Assembly: GCA_001275005.1 (NCBI GenBank)
Contig: JWZX01002278.1
Span: 1 to 22,395, forward strand
Source: Chrysochromulina tobinii
Taxonomy: Eukaryota > Haptophyta > Prymnesiales > Chrysochromulinaceae
DNA length: 22,395 bases
Reading direction: 5' to 3'
Shown: positions 18,465-22,395 of the stretch, one piece after another
Layout of the letters: every line of letters starts with the position of its first letter
Position numbering within the stretch: position 1 is the first letter of the stretch
The notes under the pieces: model-generated
Seen by the model: only the letters and a program-made list of their open reading frames with translations
Told to the model about the DNA's origin: nothing
Databases searched by the model: none
Program-made: the position numbers and the translations under genes

Positions 18465-18949
18465 GCGCGCGCGGAAAAGGAAGCCGTGCACCAAGCCGCC
18501 GGTCTACTGACGAAGGTCGAAGCCGGGCTGGCCCGATTGCGCTCCATACCATACTGATACCATTCTGGCAGATGACCGATGCGAGCGGTCTTCGGGGCGG
18601 TCGCACCTAGACCTACATGTATACCATACTGATACCATTCTGGCAGATGACAGATGCGAGCGGTCGCCGGGGCGGTCGCACCTCCCACAATCGAGAAAAG
18701 GGAGGAGAGGAGTGGGGTATGGACACAAGCTTGCATGACAGCCATGGCTTGACGAGCCCCGAGCGCCGAGTAAGGTGATGCGAGCGTTCCTGAACTCCTT
18801 TGAGGTCCGACGCATGCATGCGCGCATAGCTGTACAATATCTTTGTGCGTCATTTGCTCCTGTGCGTGCTGCCAAAGAGGGCTTGGTGTGAATCTGTGTG
18901 TGAATCTGTGTGTGAATGTGATTACATTTCCATCTCCTCACAGGCAATC
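18465..18949. other. Intergenic region with two short repeat blocks
   Basis: Between the DUR3 stop and the aminopeptidase start. It holds the 63-nt direct repeat at 18546-18683 and a 12-nt tandem repeat (tgtgaatctgtg, nearly three copies, 18887-18920). A pyrimidine-rich ctcctcacag ends 7 nt before ATG 18950 and could be the acceptor of a leader intron. No gene recognised. Confidence 0.5.
18546..18683. repeat. 63-nt direct repeat, two copies, period 75
   Basis: Copies at 18546-18608 and 18621-18683 begin ataccatactgatacc and end gggcggtcgcacct, with about three mismatches. They lie just downstream of DUR3, probably in its 3' UTR or the spacer. Confidence 0.9.
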
Positions 18950-21662
18950 ATGGCCTTCGTCGGCGGCGACACGTCGTGCCCCTGCTGCTTCCGGCCGGGC
19001 CTCGATCGACCAAAGTTTTGCGTGCCAGTCGGAGGGCCGACGACCTCGAGCAGTAAGATCGACGTCATCCGCCAGCTCCTCAAGGTCCACGGAATTGGCG
19101 CCTACATCCAGCCCATGGGCGACGCGCACACATCAGAGTACATCTCGGACGCGGATAAGCGCGTCGAGTGGCTCACCGGCTTCACGGGCAGCGCAGGTAC
19201 GGCCGTGGTGACCACCGACAAGGCACTGCTCTGGACCGACGGACGCTACTTCACTCAGGCCGCTGAGCAGCTCAAAGGCACGGGCTTTGAGCTTATGAAG
19301 ATGAACGAGCCAGGCGTGCCCGACGTGGAGGAGTGGGTCAAAGGTGCGAAGCTTCTTGCGGGCGTCGACCCAACCCTGATCTCGCTCTCCGCGGCGGAGG
19401 AGTGGGCTCGCAAAGGCTGCGAGCCCTTCAAGCTCGTCCAGCATAACCTGGTTGACCGCGCATGGGGGGACCTCAAACCAAATCGCTCAGCGAGTGCGCT
19501 GCGTACGCACGGCACGGCGCTCTCGGGAGAGTCGGTCGCGAGCAAGCTCACGCGCGTGGCCGACGCACTCAAGGAGAAGGGCTGCACGAGCCTCGTGCTC
19601 AACGCCCTCGATCAGATCTGCTGGCTGTTCAACTTGCGCGGCGCCGACATCGATTGCAATCCAGTCTTCTTCGCGTATGCGGTCGTGAACGTGACGGGCG
19701 CTTCTGCCGTGAAGGTGACGCTCTTCGTGCGCGCGCTCGATGAGGATGTCAATGATGCCGCCACGATCGCGGCGGTCCGCGCCCATCTGGCAGAGGAAGG
19801 TTGCCAGGGCACTGACGCTCCTGCTGTGAAGGACTCTCCTGCTGTGAACTTGGAACCATACTCTAGTTTCAATGCAGCCACGGCGGCACGCCTCGCGGGC
19901 TGCGAGGACGGAAAAGCACAAGTGATGCTCGAGCACGCGACGATTGATGACCACTGATGACCTCTGATGACCTCTGATGACCTCTGATGACCTCTGTTGA
20001 CCTCTGATGACCTCTGATGACCTCTGATGACCTCTGATGACCTCTGATTTCTCTCAGGTGATGCTTGAGCGAGCGACGACCACGCTCGCGATGGCGGCGC
20101 TGATCCCGCCAGCACAGCGCGTCCTCGTAGACGCAAGCCCCGTCGAGCTCTTCAAGGCCAAGAAGAATGCGATCGAGAGGAGTGGCCTCGAGCGTGCAGG
20201 GCGCAAGGACGCAGCCGCGGTCATCTCGTACTTCGCGTGGCTAGAGCGGACACTGCTCGCGGGCACGTCTGCATTGGCCTCTGATTGGCCTCTGATTGAC
20301 CTCTGATGACCTCTGATGGCCTCTGATTGCCTCGCAGGCACGACAGTGACCGAGGCGGAGGGTGCCGACGAGATGAGCGCACGCCGCTCGGGGATGGAAG
20401 GCTGGGTGGGCGACTCCTTCCACACGATCAGCTCGTCGGGTGCCAACGCCGCGGTCATCCATTACCACGCTGAGCACAGCAACTGCAAGCCCATCGACGT
20501 GAACGCCGTCTACTTGTGCGATACCGGCGGGCAGTACGTCGACGGCACCACCGATACCACGCGCACCCTCTGCTTTGGCTCGTAAGTTCCGTCCGAGGAC
20601 GCGCACGCGGCGCGCGGATGACTTGATTGCATCTGATGACGGATGATTGCCTCCTTAATCAGGTACGTTCCGTCCGAGGACGCGCGGCGCGCATACACAC
20701 GCGTACTCCAGGGGCATATCGCCCTCGCGCGCGCCGTCTTCCCTGCAGGTACTCCGGGGCTGATGCTCGAGATGCTCTCTTGATTGCATCTGATGACGGA
20801 TGATTGCCTCCTTAATCAGGTACTCCGGGGCTGATGCTCGAGATGCTCTCTTGATTGCATCTGATGACGGATGATTGCCTCCTTAATCAGGTACTCCGGG
20901 GCTGATGCTCGAGATGCTCTCACGGGAGCCTCTGTGGAAGGACGGCATGAACTTCCTCCACGGCACAGGCCACGGCATCGGCGCGTTCCTCAACGTACAC
21001 GAGGGGCCCTTTGGTATCGGGGGCGGCGCGGTTCACGCGTCGAAGCTCATGGACAACGCCCGAGCACGCCGAATGTACCTGGCGCCAATCGAGGAGGGCT
21101 ACTCTCTCTCGGACGAGCCCGGCTTCTACGACGTTGAGAAGGGCTTCGGCATTCGCATCGAGGCCGATCTGATCGTCGAGGCCGCGACCACACGGTACGA
21201 GATTGCTACGAGATTGCCATCTGATGGTCACAGATTGCCAAATGATCGTCGAGACCGCGACCACTTGGTGCACTTCGAGGGGGACGCGCCGCCCTTACCT
21301 CTCGGTATGGCTCGTGATGACCTCGGACTGCCCTCCTGATCGCATGCTTCATCAGGTTCGCTTGGGGGGCGCGCCCGTATCTCTCCTTCAAGTACCTCTC
21401 GCCTATCCCAATGTGCCGAGCGCTACTCGAGATCGAGATCATGGACGAGATTGAGATCGCGTGGGTGGACGCCCTTCATCAGCGCTGCCGTGACGAGATC
21501 ACCGAGGAGCTGCTCAAGGCCGCAGCGCTCAAGGGGCGCGGCGGCGGTGCGGCCGGCGCGGAGGCCGACGCGAAGGCCGCCATGGCGTGGCTTCTGGCCG
21601 CGACGGAGCCGTTACGTGGCGCGCATGGGATCGAGCCACCGATCAAGCGGGCCCGTGGCTGA
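18950..21662 (+). CDS. Xaa-Pro aminopeptidase P (M24B metallopeptidase), six exons
   Basis: Exons 18950-19921, 20058-20262, 20338-20581, 20663-20748, 20891-21194 and 21356-21662 total 2118 nt (705 aa), in frame throughout. The creatinase-like N-terminal domains include RVEWLTGFTGSAGTAVVT and LLWTDGRYFTQAAEQL. The pita-bread domain keeps all five metal ligands: D454 and D465 (LCDTGGQYVDGTTD), H530 (HGTGHGIG), E578 (SDEPGFY) and E593 (GIRIEADL), plus H434 in IHYH. The C-terminal block (FAWGARPYLSFKYL...WVDALHQRC) matches the XPNPEP1/APP type. It removes an N-terminal residue preceding proline, using two metal ions, probably in the cytosol. The first residues carry an odd CPCC...C cluster. ATG 18950 has a good context (AATCATGG) but the frame is open to 18845. 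Intron 2 is GC-AG; all five introns contain repeats or exon-edge copies. Confidence 0.92.
19922..20057 (+). repeat. Aminopeptidase intron 1: exon-start copy plus 10-nt repeat array
   Basis: The intron opens with 22 nt (19922-19943) that match the first 22 nt of exon 2 (20058-20079) at 19 positions. It then has a variant and nine units of tgatgacctc (19945-20044, one unit tgttgacctc), and ends tttctctcag. The recurrent ctgat fits the yUnAy branch-site pattern, so the array may offer many branch points. Confidence 0.9.
20263..20337 (+). repeat. Aminopeptidase intron 2: GC-AG intron made of ctgat-type repeats
   Basis: 75 nt starting gcacgt and ending gcctcgcag. The following exon also begins gcacg. 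The body is imperfect tandem cctctgattg / cctctgatgg units related to those of intron 1. Only the GC donor at 20263 keeps the LLAGTTVTEAE frame, so a GC-AG intron is required by this model. Confidence 0.8.
20582..20662 (+). repeat. Aminopeptidase intron 3: exon-start copy plus 40-nt core element
   Basis: 81 nt. Its first 23 nt (20582-20604) equal the first 23 nt of exon 4 (20663-20685) except for one base. That base turns gtacgt into the donor gtaagt. The last 40 nt (20623-20662) are a core element identical to that of intron 4, ending ccttaatcag. Confidence 0.92.
20749..20890 (+). repeat. Aminopeptidase intron 4: two tandem 71-nt units of exon-start copy plus the same 40-nt core
   Basis: Units 20749-20819 and 20820-20890 are identical. 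Each is a 31-nt copy of the start of exon 5 (20891-20921) followed by the 40-nt core shared with intron 3. Every unit begins GT and ends AG, so the region can be removed as one 142-nt intron or as two 71-nt introns with no exon between. Confidence 0.95.
21195..21355 (+). repeat. Aminopeptidase intron 5: contains a copy of upstream exon sequence
   Basis: 161 nt, gtacga...catcag, phase 2. Positions 21244-21264 repeat exon positions 21171-21191 (20 of 21 match). The intron also has cgagattgc / cagattgcc repeats near its start. The frame is open for a while into the intron, and a second donor-like ggtgc follows the copied block. Confidence 0.75.
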
Positions 21663-22395
21663 GTCTGCACTAACTACTTGGACGAATGGATCCAATTCAT
21701 GGACCACTGTCTCGTTTCGAAGCACGCACTCCCCGACCACGCGCCGATCTGGGCAGGCGGATAAGCACAAAGCAGGATTCGAGCACATCGTGTCCATCGA
21801 ACCATCGTGTTGTGGCACATTCATTTGGCCGATCGTTCCCTGACCTTTGACACAGCCCCTCCAGGCATCAGAGAGGCTTTCAGGATAGGAGAGCACGCGG
21901 AGGGCTTCCGAAGGTTACGGGCCGAACTTGACTTCCCAAAATAGTTTAGAAGCGCGACGGTGCATCGGAAGGCTAACAAGAGAGAGGGGCGACGGGCGAG
22001 GCATCGATCAAGGCATCTACCGGTACGAGCGGGTTTGTCAGCGAAGGGTGAGCGTGCGATCCCTGGCGTTTGAGTTTGTATCGGTGGGTCCAGCGCTGCA
22101 GTAACTTTCATTCATTCGCACACATATCGTACGGTATATACATATATATGCGTCATGTAACGTAAGGTGTGTGTATTCTGAGCGGGCAGTAACAGTGCCG
22201 TACCCGTAGCACCGGTTGTCGCGTCTGTCGTGTTAACGTTCACATGTACTGTGTGCAGTGTGGTCCTGTTTTAAAACAGGACCACACAGTACAGCGGCGC
22301 TCGTGCGGGCGCGTCCCCGGGGGGGCGCGCTTACATGACTACTGGCAACAGGCTAGCAAGCGGGGCGCCGCTAAGGAGGTGAGATTTCCTGGATT
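21663..22395. other. Terminal intergenic region, no gene seen
   Basis: Downstream of the aminopeptidase stop to the window end. It includes a locally AT-rich tatatacatatatat stretch near 22134-22150, the 30-bp palindrome at 22258-22287 and a GC-rich block near 22305-22330. No coding frame with family-like features was found. Confidence 0.5.
22258..22287. repeat. 30-bp perfect palindrome
   Basis: Arms gtgtggtcctgtttt and aaaacaggaccacac meet with no loop at 22272/22273. Further out, gtact on the left and agtac on the right also pair if a 7-nt insertion (cagtgtg) in the left arm is skipped, so the ancestral arms were probably about 20 nt. It could form a cruciform or RNA hairpin; its function is unknown. 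Confidence 0.95.

Noticed and set aside
16863-18494. 543-codon open frame antisense to DUR3
   Set aside because: Its composition (Asp/Glu/Gly/His-rich) is what the reverse complement of GC-rich, codon-biased coding DNA gives, and the plus strand is an unmistakable transporter.
19922-20057. Regularly spaced repeats as a CRISPR array
   Set aside because: Units are 10 nt in direct tandem without spacers, inside an intron of a eukaryotic gene.

Overview
The window is nuclear DNA from a eukaryotic, photosynthetic protist. It is GC-rich and has spliceosomal introns with GT-AG and some GC-AG ends. It carries a fucoxanthin/chlorophyll a/c-type light-harvesting protein, a DUR3-type urea/Na+ symporter and a desaturase with a candidate plastid-targeting leader. 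An alga with a red-derived secondary plastid fits best. A haptophyte (Prymnesium/Chrysochromulina/Emiliania-like) is my preferred guess, and a pelagophyte is possible. The assignment is an inference from gene content and intron style, not from a marker gene.

Layout from left to right. Minus strand 1-1268: N-terminal part of a CDC7-like protein kinase that runs off the window. Minus 1513-2259: small membrane protein, OCIA-like at best. Plus 2461-2865: HIG1-domain mitochondrial protein, divergent from it. Then four minus-strand genes lie close together (written here from high to low coordinate): DRG2-type GTPase (9419-8313), cupin/JmjC-type Fe(II)/2-oxoglutarate dioxygenase (7751-5961), Zn2Cys6 binuclear-cluster protein with an AT-hook-like motif and an Asp tract (6003-5178) and a delta-9-type acyl desaturase (4890-3362). 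Minus 10863-9982 is the light-harvesting protein. Plus 11264-12391 is a BRCT-domain protein. Minus 14199-12855 is a MINDY-3/4-family deubiquitinase, divergent from a cAMP-receptor-like GPCR (plus 14304-15248). Plus 16072-18464 is DUR3. Plus 18950-21662 is a six-exon Xaa-Pro aminopeptidase P. The last 0.7 kb has no gene I can see and holds a 30-bp perfect palindrome.

These genes are a normal mixed eukaryotic neighbourhood and do not form one pathway. The striking feature is the introns. Of ten well-supported introns, seven or eight (one only partly) contain short tandem repeats and/or a second copy of the adjacent exon edge: desaturase, Zn2Cys6 protein, deubiquitinase and all five aminopeptidase introns. 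In the aminopeptidase, introns 3 and 4 share an identical 40-nt core carrying the acceptor. That core is fused to a copy of the following exon start, which supplies the donor GT. In intron 4 the 71-nt exon-copy-plus-core unit is present twice in tandem. This looks like recent intron creation or expansion by tandem duplication around an introner-like core, and it is the strongest candidate for something undescribed here. The light-harvesting, DUR3 and HIG1 introns show no such structure.

All exon models are my own reading from reading frame, splice dinucleotides and remembered family conservation. No alignment, transcript or database search was available.
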